In this document: in pieces, positions 23,395 through 31,895 of the stretch
How positions within the stretch are numbered: position 1 is the stretch's first letter
Layout: every line of letters starts with the position of its first letter
Assembly (NCBI GenBank): GCA_020636315.1
Contig: JACJYA010000017.1
Location: 1 to 64,000, forward strand
Reading direction: 5' to 3'
DNA: 64,000 bases
DNA from: Lewinellaceae bacterium
Lineage (GTDB): Bacteria > Bacteroidota > Bacteroidia > Chitinophagales > Saprospiraceae
Translations under genes and position numbers: made by a program
The notes under the pieces: generated by a model
Seen by the model: the letters and a program-made list of their open reading frames with translations, nothing else
The model's database searches: none
What the model was told of the DNA's origin: nothing

Positions 23395-25650
23395 ATGAAG
23401 AGAAAAACAATCCAAAAAACTACCCTTATTTTGAGCATACTCCTGGCTGCGACAACGGCCCGGGCCCGGCATATCATTGGCGGAGTGATCACTTACGAAT
23501 GCCTGGGCAACCAGCGATACGAATTCACCCTGAAGGTCTATCGGGACTGCTACTGTGATGATTGCGCCGATTTTGACCCCACGGCATTTATCGCCATCTA
23601 TAACTGCTCAGGGAACGGATGCCAAAACCAAAGCCAGAGCCTGCCATTCATGCGAGTCAATACCGACCTGTTGTCGGTCAGTGAAGTGGAGGCGCCGGAC
23701 TATCCCTGCCTCATCCCTCCCGACATTTGCGTAGAGGAAGGATTATACCGCTTTCAGGCCACGCTGCCTCTTTCGGGCCAGAGCTACCACGTTTCCTATC
23801 AGAGGTGCTGCCGCAATATCACCATCACCAATATCTTTGACCCGGAAAATACCGGCGCCACCTATTCCATCGAGATCACGCCCAGGGCTCAGGAGCTGTG
23901 CAACAGCAGCCCGGTTTTCAACGAATTCCCCCCAACGGTCATCTGTGCAGGTTCTCCCCTGGAATTCGACCACTCGGCTACCGACCCCGACGGCGATCAG
24001 CTGGTTTACAGCTTATGCTCCCCATTGGCAGGCGGCGGGCCGATCACCGACGACCCCAACCTCTACAACACCTGCATCGGCGCACGCCCCATCCCCGCCT
24101 GCCCTCCCCCCTACGATCCGGTAACTTTCCTGGCGCCGAACTACACTGCTCTGGCGCCCATGGGAGGCAACCCGCCGGTCGATATCGACGCCAATACGGG
24201 CCTGATCACCGGGACTCCCACCATTCAGGGGCAATTCGTGGTGGGAGTTTGTGTAGAAGAATACCGCAACGGAGAACTCCTCAGCCGGGTCTTCCGGGAT
24301 TTTCAGTTCAATGTCGCCCGATGCGATCCTACCGTCGTGGCCCAGATCGCCTCCGACGAGGTGGTCAATGACCAGGAATATGTCGTCGTTTCCTGTGGCG
24401 AAAACACCGTCGATTTCCGCAATCAGAGCTTTCAGGAAGACTTTATCGACTTCTGGGACTGGTCTTTCGATATCGATGGGCAGCCCCAGTCTTTTTCGGA
24501 ATGGAGCCCTTCCATCACTTTTCCGGATACCGGCACCTACCTCGGGAAGCTGATCCTCAACCCCAATACGGCCTGTGGCGATACGGCCAATATCCGGGTG
24601 CAGATCTATCCCGAGATCCGGGCGGACTTCAGCTTCGATTACGATACCTGCACAGCCGGGCCGACAACCTTCACCGACGCCTCCTTCACCGGCAGCGGTG
24701 AGATGGTTAGCTGGAACTGGTCTTTCGGCGACGGTGAGGGAGCCGATCAACCCAACCCTCTGCACATCTACCGCGACCCCGGAACGTTCCCCGTCAACCT
24801 CCAGGTTACCGACATCAACGGCTGCCAGGACGACCTGACCCGGATGCTTCCCTATTATCCCATCCCGGAGCTCATCGTCGTATCTCCCAGTGCCTTCACC
24901 GGCTGCGTACCGGCCAGTATTTTCTTCAACAACCTCTCCTTCCCCATCAGCGATGAGTACGATATCCTTTGGGAGTTTGGCGATGGCGGCACCGATACGG
25001 CCATCAGCCCCACTTACCTATACAAGGACCCCGGCACCTTTACCGTCAATGTCGATATCGTTTCGCCTCTCGGCTGCCAGACCGATACGTCCTTCAAAAA
25101 CCTCATCACGGTGCTGCCGGCGCCGGTTGCCGGCTTTTCCTTCCGGCCTGAGGACCCAAGCAATATCCGGCCAACCGTCAACTTCCTGGACGAATCCATA
25201 GAAGCCATTCGCTGGCTTTATGATTTCGGAACCGGCCAAACCTCCAGTTTGCCCAACCCGGTTTACACTTTTCCGGACACCGGTATGTACCAGGTAATGC
25301 AAATCGTCACGCATCCGAGCGGCTGCCTGGATACGCTGCTGAAAACCATTGACGTCCGCCCCGAGGTGCGCTACTACCTGCCCAATGCCTTCACCCCCAA
25401 TAATGACGGCTCGAATGATATCTACGTCGGCAACGGAGTCATGGAAGGGGCATCCAATTTCAACCTTTCCATCTGGAACCGGTGGGGAGAGCTCGTATTC
25501 GAAACCAGCGACCCGTTTGAAGGCTGGAATGGCCGCAAGCACAATACCGGCAGAGAGGCGCCCGCCGGAGTATATATGGTGCTGGTGACTTACAACGGGC
25601 CCCGGGGCGAGCCTTATGAACTCAGGGGAGTGGCGACGGTGGTGAGGTGA
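23395..25650 (+). CDS. PKD-repeat surface protein, tandem paralogue
   Basis: 751 aa with leader MKRKTIQKTTLILSILLAATTARA, then RHIIGGVITYECLG and VYRDCYCDDCADF. Same domain order as the gene at 21077: HIIGG N-terminal domain, conserved GLITGTPTIQGQFVVGVCVEEYRNGELLSRV, PKD domains (WNWSFGDGEGADQPNPLHIY, WEFGDGGTDTAISPTY) and the gliding-motility T9SS C-terminal domain (NAFTPNNDGSNDIYVG, IWNRWGELVFETSDPFEGWNG). The two share long identical blocks and are a recent tandem duplication or kept similar by conversion. Start at 23395 is clear from the signal peptide. Surface adhesion or matrix role is inferred. Confidence 0.87.
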   Translation: MKRKTIQKTTLILSILLAATTARARHIIGGVITYECLGNQRYEFTLKVYRDCYCDDCADFDPTAFIAIYNCSGNGCQNQSQSLPFMRVNTDLLSVSEVEAPDYPCLIPPDICVEEGLYRFQATLPLSGQSYHVSYQRCCRNITITNIFDPENTGATYSIEITPRAQELCNSSPVFNEFPPTVICAGSPLEFDHSATDPDGDQLVYSLCSPLAGGGPITDDPNLYNTCIGARPIPACPPPYDPVTFLAPNYTALAPMGGNPPVDIDANTGLITGTPTIQGQFVVGVCVEEYRNGELLSRVFRDFQFNVARCDPTVVAQIASDEVVNDQEYVVVSCGENTVDFRNQSFQEDFIDFWDWSFDIDGQPQSFSEWSPSITFPDTGTYLGKLILNPNTACGDTANIRVQIYPEIRADFSFDYDTCTAGPTTFTDASFTGSGEMVSWNWSFGDGEGADQPNPLHIYRDPGTFPVNLQVTDINGCQDDLTRMLPYYPIPELIVVSPSAFTGCVPASIFFNNLSFPISDEYDILWEFGDGGTDTAISPTYLYKDPGTFTVNVDIVSPLGCQTDTSFKNLITVLPAPVAGFSFRPEDPSNIRPTVNFLDESIEAIRWLYDFGTGQTSSLPNPVYTFPDTGMYQVMQIVTHPSGCLDTLLKTIDVRPEVRYYLPNAFTPNNDGSNDIYVGNGVMEGASNFNLSIWNRWGELVFETSDPFEGWNGRKHNTGREAPAGVYMVLVTYNGPRGEPYELRGVATVVR

Positions 25651-25675
25651 TGGGCTGGTTCGTGATTCGGTATTC

Positions 25676-25722
25676 GTATAATCGTTGATTCGGGAAACCG
25701 GATACCGAATCAACGATTATAC
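25676..25722. terminator. Hairpin after the surface-protein pair
   Basis: Perfect 18-base inverted repeat (25676-25693 and 25705-25722) with an 11-base loop, 26 bases after the second surface gene. No strong T-tract, so termination is uncertain. It is followed by a short tract of CGATTCA units (25728-25745). Confidence 0.4.
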
Positions 25723-25775
25723 AAATTCACGATTCACGATTCACGAAAACATTAGGTATTTCCAGAGAAAAATTT

Positions 25776-25783
25776 TACCTTTG
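25776..25783 (+). promoter_or_regulatory. -7 element of the rplS promoter
   Basis: TACCTTTG is a perfect match to the Bacteroidota TAnnTTTG -7 box, 43 bases before the rplS start codon. The -33 region is weak (TTAGGTATT). Expected transcript start is near 25790, giving a leader of about 37 bases. Confidence 0.6.
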
Positions 25784-25826
25784 CACGGCTATTTTCAGAC
25801 GCTATCAATATTCAAATCGGAAAACG

Positions 25827-26189
25827 ATGGACGCGATAAAATTTGTACACGAGCAACTCAACGAAAAAAAGGAGTTTCCGAAGTTCCGCCCCGGGGACAA
25901 TATCGTTGTAAACTATAAGATCATCGAAGGAGACAAGGAGCGTATCCAGGCATTTCGCGGCGATGTGATCCAGATCAAAGGCGAAGGCGTTACCAGGACT
26001 TTCACGGTAAGGAAGTTCTCCAACGGCGTTGGTGTAGAGCGTATCTTCCCTTTCAACTCTCCGAACATTACTGAGATCCAGTTGCTGAAGCGGGGCAAAG
26101 TCCGCCGCGCCAAATTGTTCTACCTCCGCGAACTGGTGGGAAAGAAAGCACGCATCAAGGAACGCCGCCACGTCAAAACCGAAAAATAA
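25827..26189 (+). CDS. rplS: 50S ribosomal protein L19
   Basis: 120 aa. L19 sits at the 30S-50S interface. Conserved features include FRPGDNIVVNYKIIEGDKERIQAFRGDVI, the strand block VGVERIFPFNSPNI and the basic KRGKVRRAKLFYLRELVGKKARIKER, close to the usual 115-120 residues. Read alone here, with its own promoter (25776) and a strong terminator (26216-26256), and not with trmD/rimM/rpsP as in many bacteria. Confidence 0.98.
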   Translation: MDAIKFVHEQLNEKKEFPKFRPGDNIVVNYKIIEGDKERIQAFRGDVIQIKGEGVTRTFTVRKFSNGVGVERIFPFNSPNITEIQLLKRGKVRRAKLFYLRELVGKKARIKERRHVKTEK

Positions 26190-26215
26190 AGCGCAGATAC
26201 ATTCTGCCAAACCCT

Positions 26216-26256
26216 AAAGCGGGCAGTAGCTTCACGGAGCGATTGCCCGCTTTTTC
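26216..26256 (+). terminator. Rho-independent terminator of rplS
   Basis: Stem AAAGCGGGCA (26216-26225) pairs with TGCCCGCTTT (26244-26253), 18-base loop, then a run of T to 26255. Lies 26 bases after the rplS stop. Confidence 0.85.
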
Positions 26257-26279
26257 TGTTAATTCACCGGCTGCTTTCC

Positions 26280-26403
26280 GGGGCTGTTCTGGGTTTCTGG
26301 TTTCTGGTTTCTGGTTTCTGGTTTCCGGGGTTCTGGAAACCAGCGGGTTAGCGTAACCAGACACACTTATTTGAACAATCCCCACCCTTTATTGAACTAT
26401 CCC
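26280..26403. mobile_element. TTGAAC-family miniature element, copy 1, with (TTTCTGG)n
   Basis: Ends are GGGGCTGTTC (26280-26289) and GAACAATCCCC (26373-26383), an imperfect inverted repeat. The core has an expanded run of TTTCTGG units followed by GGAAACCAGCGGGTTAGCG and ACACACTTA. A second end-like copy ATTGAACTATCCC follows at 26391-26403. The core and ends recur at 38232, 48907 (partial), 49972 and 53635, always between genes. Confidence 0.65.
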
Positions 26404-26576
26404 TGGCCGACAAAGAAAATGGATAAAATATTCCTTTCCCCGGGCGCTCACCGGCCTCGGCTTTGACCTCAACCTCAAACCTTACATTAAATTATTAGGC
26501 ATTCTTCCCGCGATTTTCTATTTTCTTTGCTCAATTTGCATACGCACCAGATGATTCTTGTACATCCAACCAAAAA

Positions 26577-28361
26577 ATGAGATCCATGAGAAAGAGCATG
26601 CTAACCATTCTGGTAGCCCTGCTGCTTGCCGGCTTTCACCTTTCTGCCCAACCTTCGGAACAGGTTTTCCGGGAGATCGACGAATTTGTGGAACAGGCCC
26701 GGCAGGACTGGAAGGTGCCGGGCGTTGCCGTCGGCATCGTAAAAGGCAACGAAGTGATATATGCTAAAGGCTTCGGCTCGCGCGATGTAGAATCCGGCAA
26801 GCCCGTTACGGAAAACACGCTCTTTGCCATCGGCTCCAGCACCAAGGCCATGACTGCCCTTTCCGTCCTGCAACTCGTCGATGACGGCCTGGTGGAACCG
26901 GACAAGCCCGTCCTGGATTACCTGCCGGACTTCCGGATGTACGACGACTATGTGACTCAGCACCTGTCCGTACGAGACCTGCTTTGCCACCGCTCCGGCC
27001 TTCCCCGGCACGACCTGGTATGGTACGGCTCCGATGACAGCCGGGAAGAACTTTTTCACAAACTGAAGTATCTGGAACCCAACCGGGGATTTCGCGAGGT
27101 TTTCCAGTACCAGAACCTGATGTATATGACGGCAGGCTACCTCGTCGGAGAAGTAACCCACAGCAGTTGGGAAACACAGGTAAAGGAACGCATCTTCAAA
27201 CCGCTGGAGATGGAACGGGCCAGCTTCTCCGTTGAAAACCTGCAAAAGGACCCCGATCACGCCCTGCCCTACAACAAGGAAAAGGACGAGATAAAACGGA
27301 TGGATTTCCGCAATATTGACGCCGTGGGGCCAGCCGGTTCCGTCAATGCTTCCGCCAGCGAGATGTGCCACTGGCTCATCGCCCAGCTTAACGGCGGCAA
27401 ATACAGAGACACGGAGATCATCACCTCCACCAGCCTGGCGGAAAGCCACACGCCCGTCATACCGGTTTCCGGCCCACTGTCCGGCTTCCTGGCTTTTGAC
27501 AACAACGGCGGGCCCATCACCTACGGGCTGGGCTGGTTCATCAGTACGCACAAAGGGCGCCTGGCTTTTCAGCATGGAGGCAACATCGACGGGTTCAGCG
27601 CAATGGTAGCGTTCCTGCCCGGGGATTCCATCGGCATCGTCGTACTCACCAACCTCAACGGCACCATGCTGCCAGCCGTCATCAGGAATTTCGTTTTCGA
27701 TAAAATGCTGGGTGAAGAGATACGCGACTGGAACGGAGAGATGCTCAGTATGATCAGCAAGATGGAAGAACAGCCGCCGCAAGAAGACGTCAAACGGGTG
27801 AGCGGCACCCAGCCCTCTCACAAGCTCGAAGCCTACACCGGACAATTCACTCACCCCGCCTACGGCACTATCACCATCACGCCCGAGGGCGACTCCCTTC
27901 ACCTCAGCTACCATACTTTCGAAGTGAACCTGGGGCATTACCACTATGACGTCTTTACCGGTAAAAATCCCATGATAGGAGAAATAAAAGTCGCTTTCCA
28001 CACCAATATGGACGGCGAAGTGGCCCGCCTAAGCAGCATTCTGGAACCCGCCCTCGACGCCATCTACTTCGACCGCAAAGCGGAGGAAAAGGCCTTCACG
28101 GAGGAAGAACTCAGCGCCTTTACCGGCGAATACCTCATCATGGGCGTGCAGAAACTGACGGTCAGCGAAAAAGACGGCCAACTGCAGATCACCGTCCCCG
28201 GGCAGCCTACTTACACGCTGGAATACTACAAAGGGCTGGAATTCAGGCTGAAAGGGCTGAAAGGCTACAGTGCCTTGTTCCAGAAAGGCGATGACGGCAA
28301 GGTCACCGGACTGGTAATGATACAGCCGAACGGGCAGTTTAAAGGGGAGAAGGTGAAGTGA
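26577..28361 (+). CDS. Serine hydrolase, class C beta-lactamase family
   Basis: 594 aa, exported (leader RKSMLTILVALLLAGFHLSAQ). Beta-lactamase/transpeptidase-like domain with SxxK at S87-K90 (IGSSTKAM), the second motif YQN in VFQYQNLMYMTAGY, and the third motif HGG in FQHGGNIDGFSA. The last 170 residues form a DUF3471-like beta domain ending TGLVMIQPNGQF. Members of this family are mostly esterases or peptidases and not antibiotic-hydrolysing enzymes; substrate unknown. ATG at 26586 is an alternative start. Stands alone. Confidence 0.85.
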   Translation: MRSMRKSMLTILVALLLAGFHLSAQPSEQVFREIDEFVEQARQDWKVPGVAVGIVKGNEVIYAKGFGSRDVESGKPVTENTLFAIGSSTKAMTALSVLQLVDDGLVEPDKPVLDYLPDFRMYDDYVTQHLSVRDLLCHRSGLPRHDLVWYGSDDSREELFHKLKYLEPNRGFREVFQYQNLMYMTAGYLVGEVTHSSWETQVKERIFKPLEMERASFSVENLQKDPDHALPYNKEKDEIKRMDFRNIDAVGPAGSVNASASEMCHWLIAQLNGGKYRDTEIITSTSLAESHTPVIPVSGPLSGFLAFDNNGGPITYGLGWFISTHKGRLAFQHGGNIDGFSAMVAFLPGDSIGIVVLTNLNGTMLPAVIRNFVFDKMLGEEIRDWNGEMLSMISKMEEQPPQEDVKRVSGTQPSHKLEAYTGQFTHPAYGTITITPEGDSLHLSYHTFEVNLGHYHYDVFTGKNPMIGEIKVAFHTNMDGEVARLSSILEPALDAIYFDRKAEEKAFTEEELSAFTGEYLIMGVQKLTVSEKDGQLQITVPGQPTYTLEYYKGLEFRLKGLKGYSALFQKGDDGKVTGLVMIQPNGQFKGEKVK

Positions 28362-28389
28362 GGTTTAACAGGAGTCATCTGTTCGCATT

Positions 28390-28989
28390 TCAGCCAACGG
28401 GGTTAAAGAGCTCATTAAGGGCTATTTCCAAACCCGGAAAGATATGGGCTTTCGCCACCTGGTCTTCCGTCAGGGGTTGTAACCCTATAAAACGCCCTTC
28501 CTTGCTGAGCAAATAAATGAAAACCGCTTTTTCAGAGGGGTTAACCAGCCAGTATTCCCTTACGCCAGCTTCTTCATATACTTCGTATTTATCCCGCATT
28601 TCCTTTTTGGAATTGCCTGGAGAAAGGATCTCAATCACGAAGTCAGGCGCCCCTTTGCAGCCTTTCTCATCCAGTTTTACGGTATCGCAGACCACACAGA
28701 GGTCAGGTTGCACAACCGTAAATATGCCTTCATCACCTTTAGCAGCCGGGCCAGGCAACCGCACATCGAAAGGCGCCGGAAAAACCTGACAGGGTTTACG
28801 ATAAAAATAGTTACCCAGCTGGCGGTCAAGTTCATGCGATATCCGCTGATGCTCTGTTCCTGGAGCCGGGCTCATCTTAAAGACCTTACCTCTGATGAGT
28901 TCTATGCGTTCTTTCATACGCCAAAGCAGGTAATCAGCGTAGGAATAAAGCTTCTTGGTATCCAGTTCTGAGAGGTCGGTAACGGGCAT
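28390..28989 (-). CDS. Uma2-family (DUF820) PD-(D/E)XK nuclease-like protein
   Basis: 199 aa. Uma2 fold: YADYLLWRMKERIELIRGKVFKMSPAPGTEHQRI, VVQPDLCVVCD carrying the metal-binding aspartate, and PDFVIEILSPGNSKKEMRDKYEVYEEAGVREYWLVNP, which contains the E-x-L-S and K residues of the PD-(D/E)XK core. The family is abundant in cyanobacteria and Bacteroidota; function is largely unproven, though nuclease activity is presumed. Convergent with the serine hydrolase and 51 bases from the TonB receptor end. Confidence 0.88.
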   Translation of the reverse strand: MPVTDLSELDTKKLYSYADYLLWRMKERIELIRGKVFKMSPAPGTEHQRISHELDRQLGNYFYRKPCQVFPAPFDVRLPGPAAKGDEGIFTVVQPDLCVVCDTVKLDEKGCKGAPDFVIEILSPGNSKKEMRDKYEVYEEAGVREYWLVNPSEKAVFIYLLSKEGRFIGLQPLTEDQVAKAHIFPGLEIALNELFNPVG

Positions 28990-29040
28990 TTTTTTTTATT
29001 TTCTTCTCCAAATTTACAACAATTGGGCCGTGAAGGCAAT

Positions 29041-31476
29041 CTAAAAACCTATGCTAACCCCCATCAGGAAATTCCTCCCCGCCTGCGGGAAGTAGCCCTG
29101 GTCCAGCGCCACGGCGCCATCATAGATATAGCGGTACGACCAGGCGTTGGTTTCGAACTGAGCATCGAAAATATTGCGCGCCAGCAATGTAAGGGCGATC
29201 TCCCGGACGAAGCCGGGCCGGAATACATAGCGGATGCGCAGGTCGGTGAAGGAATAGGGGTCGATGCTGTTGCCCTCGTCCGATGTGATATCGATGTACT
29301 GCCGGCTGACGTATTTGGAAAACAGGGCTAAAGTGGCGTCATGCTTCGGGTCCCGCCGGAAAGCTTCATAGGCCAGGCTGGCGCCGGCGATAACGCCCGG
29401 AGAAAAGGACAGGCCCGTATCCTCATGTTTGATGGCTTCCTGGCCCAGCCAGTTGAAATCGGCGTCATAGACATCGACATACTCGGTGAAGGCCGCCACT
29501 TTGTTGCGGCTGAAGGTAGCATTTGCGTCGAGGCGCAGGCCGGGGGTCAATTGCAGCCCTCCCACCAGTTCGGCTCCCAGCCGGTAGCTTTTGTCAAGGT
29601 TGATGCGCGTATATTCCCCCACATCGTTCACCTCCCCGTTCAGGGCGAGCTGGCCGCGGTAATACATGTGATAAACATTGACGCCGATGGCTGCCTTATC
29701 CCAGTTGTGCCGGTAGCCTGCTTCGGTATTATAGAGGGTTTCCGGTTCGGGCCGGCTATCGGCTGTGGACTCGACGTAATCGTTGCGGTTGGGTTCCCGG
29801 TTGCCCACCGCAAAGGAGGCGTAGGCGTTTGAGCGGGGCGTAACCTGATAATACAACCCTATCTTGGGATTGAAGAAATGGAGTGAGACGGACTGCTCTA
29901 CATTCTCAGCCTGGCGGTTGAACCCCAGGAAGTCATAGCCGACGCGCCGGTACTGCAGGTCGAGATAGGCATTGAGGTTGCGCAACAACTCGTAGTTGAA
30001 CTTGGCAAAGATGTTGAAGTCCGACTTGCGGGCATCGTTCTCATAATACCGCTGGTCCTTCTCGCTGTTGCTCGCAAATTCAGCCCAGGTGACCTCTCCG
30101 AAATGGAGCCCTTCGTAGATGTGATATCCTCCGCCAAGGGTTGCATCCAGGGCGCCGAAGGGAGACCGGTAGTGCAACCCGTACACCGCCCCATAGAAGT
30201 CGTTGTCGAGCCACAGCCGGCGGATGAGGTTGGTGGTGCTGACTACCTCCCCGCCCATGCTGATATTTTCCAGCCCATAGTCGGCCAGAGCCTGATCGGC
30301 CTTGTATTGTTCGAAGTAACCTTTGCCGAGGGTGTAGTGCAGGGCGAGGTTGAGGTCCCAGTTGGGGTTCAGGGCCGTATTGTACAGCAGTTGATAGTGG
30401 GTTTGCCGGTAATCATCGACCTCATCATCATAGGGTTCCCCCTCTTTTTCGGTACCTGCCGGGTTGAAGGTGCGCAGTTCCTTATCGCCGAGGTAACCGG
30501 GCGGCACGCCATACCAGGCCTGGTAAGTTACCTCATGGCCGGAGAAGGTGATAAACCGCAGGCTGCTCTTTTCTCCAAGGTAAGCGCCGGAAAGGTAGTA
30601 GGACTGCAGATCGGCAGTCGCCCGGTCGATATAGCCATCGGAAGTAATGCGCGACAGGCGCCCGTCGATGGCAAATTTATCCTTCAACAGGCCGGTGCCG
30701 AACTGGAGGTTGGCCTTCTGGGTATTAAAGGATCCGACGGTGCCGTTGAACTCGGCATAAGGAGCGGTGTGCAACTGAGCGGTATTGAGGTTGATGGTAG
30801 CGCCGAAAGCTCCGGCGCCGTTTGTGGAAGACCCCACTCCGCGCTGGATCTGAATGTCGGCTGCCGAGCTGGTAAAATCGGGCAGGTCCACCCAGAAGAC
30901 GCCCTGTGACTCGGCATCGTTGAGCGGGATGCCGTTGATGGTCACATTGATCCGGGTGGGGTCGGTGCCACGAATGCGGATGCCGGTATAGCCCACTCCG
31001 GTTCCGGCATCGGAGGTGACGACCGCCGAAGGCGTCCAGCGCAGCAGGAAGGGGACATCCTGGCCCAGGTTGCTCTTTTCGATCTCCTCGGCCTTCAGGT
31101 TGGTATAGGTAAGAGGGGCTTTCTCGCCGGCACGGGTGGCCCGGACGATGAGCTCATCTACCTGCACCGAAGCTGATTCCAGGCGGACGTCCATTTCCAC
31201 AAGGCTCTGCCCCTCGGTTACCACTACCTCCTGGAAGGCCGTTTCATAGCCGATGTAAGTCACTTTGAGGGTATAATCCCCCGGTTTTACGTCAACAATC
31301 CGGTACCGCCCTCTTTCATTGGCGGCATCGCCCTGTTTCGTTTCCACCACCAGGACGTTGGCGCCCGCCAGGGGCTGTCCGTTTTCATCCGTCACCTGTC
31401 CTGACAGTACACATTGCCCCCAGGCAAAGGTATGCAGCAAAAGGCCGGCCAACGCAGCCAGTAAAAACCTGATCAT
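29041..31476 (-). CDS. TonB-dependent receptor, probable thiamine transporter
   Basis: 811 aa outer-membrane receptor. Leader MIRFLLAALAGLLLHTFAWGQ, then a carboxypeptidase-regulatory-like domain (LSGQVTDENGQPLAGANVLVVETKQGDA), the plug with a TonB-box-like region and PFLLRWTPSAVVTSDAGTGVGYTGIRIRGTDPTRINVTINGIPLNDAESQGVFWVDLPDF, and a 22-strand barrel ending YFPQAGRNFLMGVSIGF. A TPP riboswitch lies in its leader (31600-31680). TPP-regulated TonB receptors of Bacteroidota import thiamine or its precursors, as shown for the Bacteroides system; the same role is inferred here. No SusD partner or inner-membrane thiamine transporter is adjacent. Confidence 0.9.
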   Translation of the reverse strand: MIRFLLAALAGLLLHTFAWGQCVLSGQVTDENGQPLAGANVLVVETKQGDAANERGRYRIVDVKPGDYTLKVTYIGYETAFQEVVVTEGQSLVEMDVRLESASVQVDELIVRATRAGEKAPLTYTNLKAEEIEKSNLGQDVPFLLRWTPSAVVTSDAGTGVGYTGIRIRGTDPTRINVTINGIPLNDAESQGVFWVDLPDFTSSAADIQIQRGVGSSTNGAGAFGATINLNTAQLHTAPYAEFNGTVGSFNTQKANLQFGTGLLKDKFAIDGRLSRITSDGYIDRATADLQSYYLSGAYLGEKSSLRFITFSGHEVTYQAWYGVPPGYLGDKELRTFNPAGTEKEGEPYDDEVDDYRQTHYQLLYNTALNPNWDLNLALHYTLGKGYFEQYKADQALADYGLENISMGGEVVSTTNLIRRLWLDNDFYGAVYGLHYRSPFGALDATLGGGYHIYEGLHFGEVTWAEFASNSEKDQRYYENDARKSDFNIFAKFNYELLRNLNAYLDLQYRRVGYDFLGFNRQAENVEQSVSLHFFNPKIGLYYQVTPRSNAYASFAVGNREPNRNDYVESTADSRPEPETLYNTEAGYRHNWDKAAIGVNVYHMYYRGQLALNGEVNDVGEYTRINLDKSYRLGAELVGGLQLTPGLRLDANATFSRNKVAAFTEYVDVYDADFNWLGQEAIKHEDTGLSFSPGVIAGASLAYEAFRRDPKHDATLALFSKYVSRQYIDITSDEGNSIDPYSFTDLRIRYVFRPGFVREIALTLLARNIFDAQFETNAWSYRYIYDGAVALDQGYFPQAGRNFLMGVSIGF

Positions 31477-31599
31477 AACAATTGAAAAATTTTGGTGAAA
31501 CAGTCGCCGACACCCGGGGCTGGCCCGGCGTTTCGCTTCACTGCGGGCAGGATGCCCGCCTCATACCTTTGGAAGGTTTTTCCACCTCTAGTGGTAACC

Positions 31600-31680
31600 C
31601 TCATCTCCCTTCCCGGCATTACCCGGACAGGTTCCATGGGTATGATCTCAGCCCCGCCTGTGCGAGGCACCCCAGATGAG
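31600..31680 (-). ncRNA. TPP riboswitch (THI element)
   Basis: Reads on the minus strand CTCATCT-GGGGTGCC ... GGCTGAGATCATACCC ... GAACCTG ... CCGGGTAATGCCGG ... AAGGG-AGATGAG. The CTGAGA, ACCC, GAACCTG and GGTAATGCC blocks are the invariant TPP-binding core. P1 is closed by the perfectly paired CTCATCT (31674-31680) and AGATGAG (31600-31606). The aptamer lies 123 bases upstream of the TonB receptor start. A stem GCGGGCA/TGCCCGC (31543-31559) in the downstream leader may form the expression platform; it lacks a T-run, so translational control is more likely than termination. Confidence 0.93.
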
Positions 31681-31790
31681 TATTTTTCAGGCGCCTTTTG
31701 GGAATGGGAAATCAAAAATTTTAACCGGCTCGTAGAGACGGTCAATAATCAACCCTCCCTTTCCCGGCGGATGCCTGTTTGTGCTGGTAA

Positions 31791-31819
31791 CAAAGGTAAG
31801 GAATTATTGTTTGGTGCAA
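31791..31819 (-). promoter_or_regulatory. Promoter of the TPP-controlled receptor gene
   Basis: On the minus strand TTG (31817-31819), 18 bases, then TACCTTTG (31791-31798), a perfect -7 box. The transcript would begin near 31784, about 100 bases before the aptamer, giving a leader of about 300 bases. Confidence 0.6.
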
Positions 31820-31895
31820 GAGTTTAATAATAATTTTCCGATATTCGGAATTGGGAACCGACCCGGAATTATTCCTTTTTCAAATTTTATAGGGT

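Noticed and set aside
26601..28001. 466-codon minus-strand open frame
   Set aside because: Antisense of the serine hydrolase with a clear SxxK-family sense reading.
31492..31827. Plus-strand frames over the TPP leader
   Set aside because: They cross the riboswitch and its promoter; the RNA signal explains the sequence.
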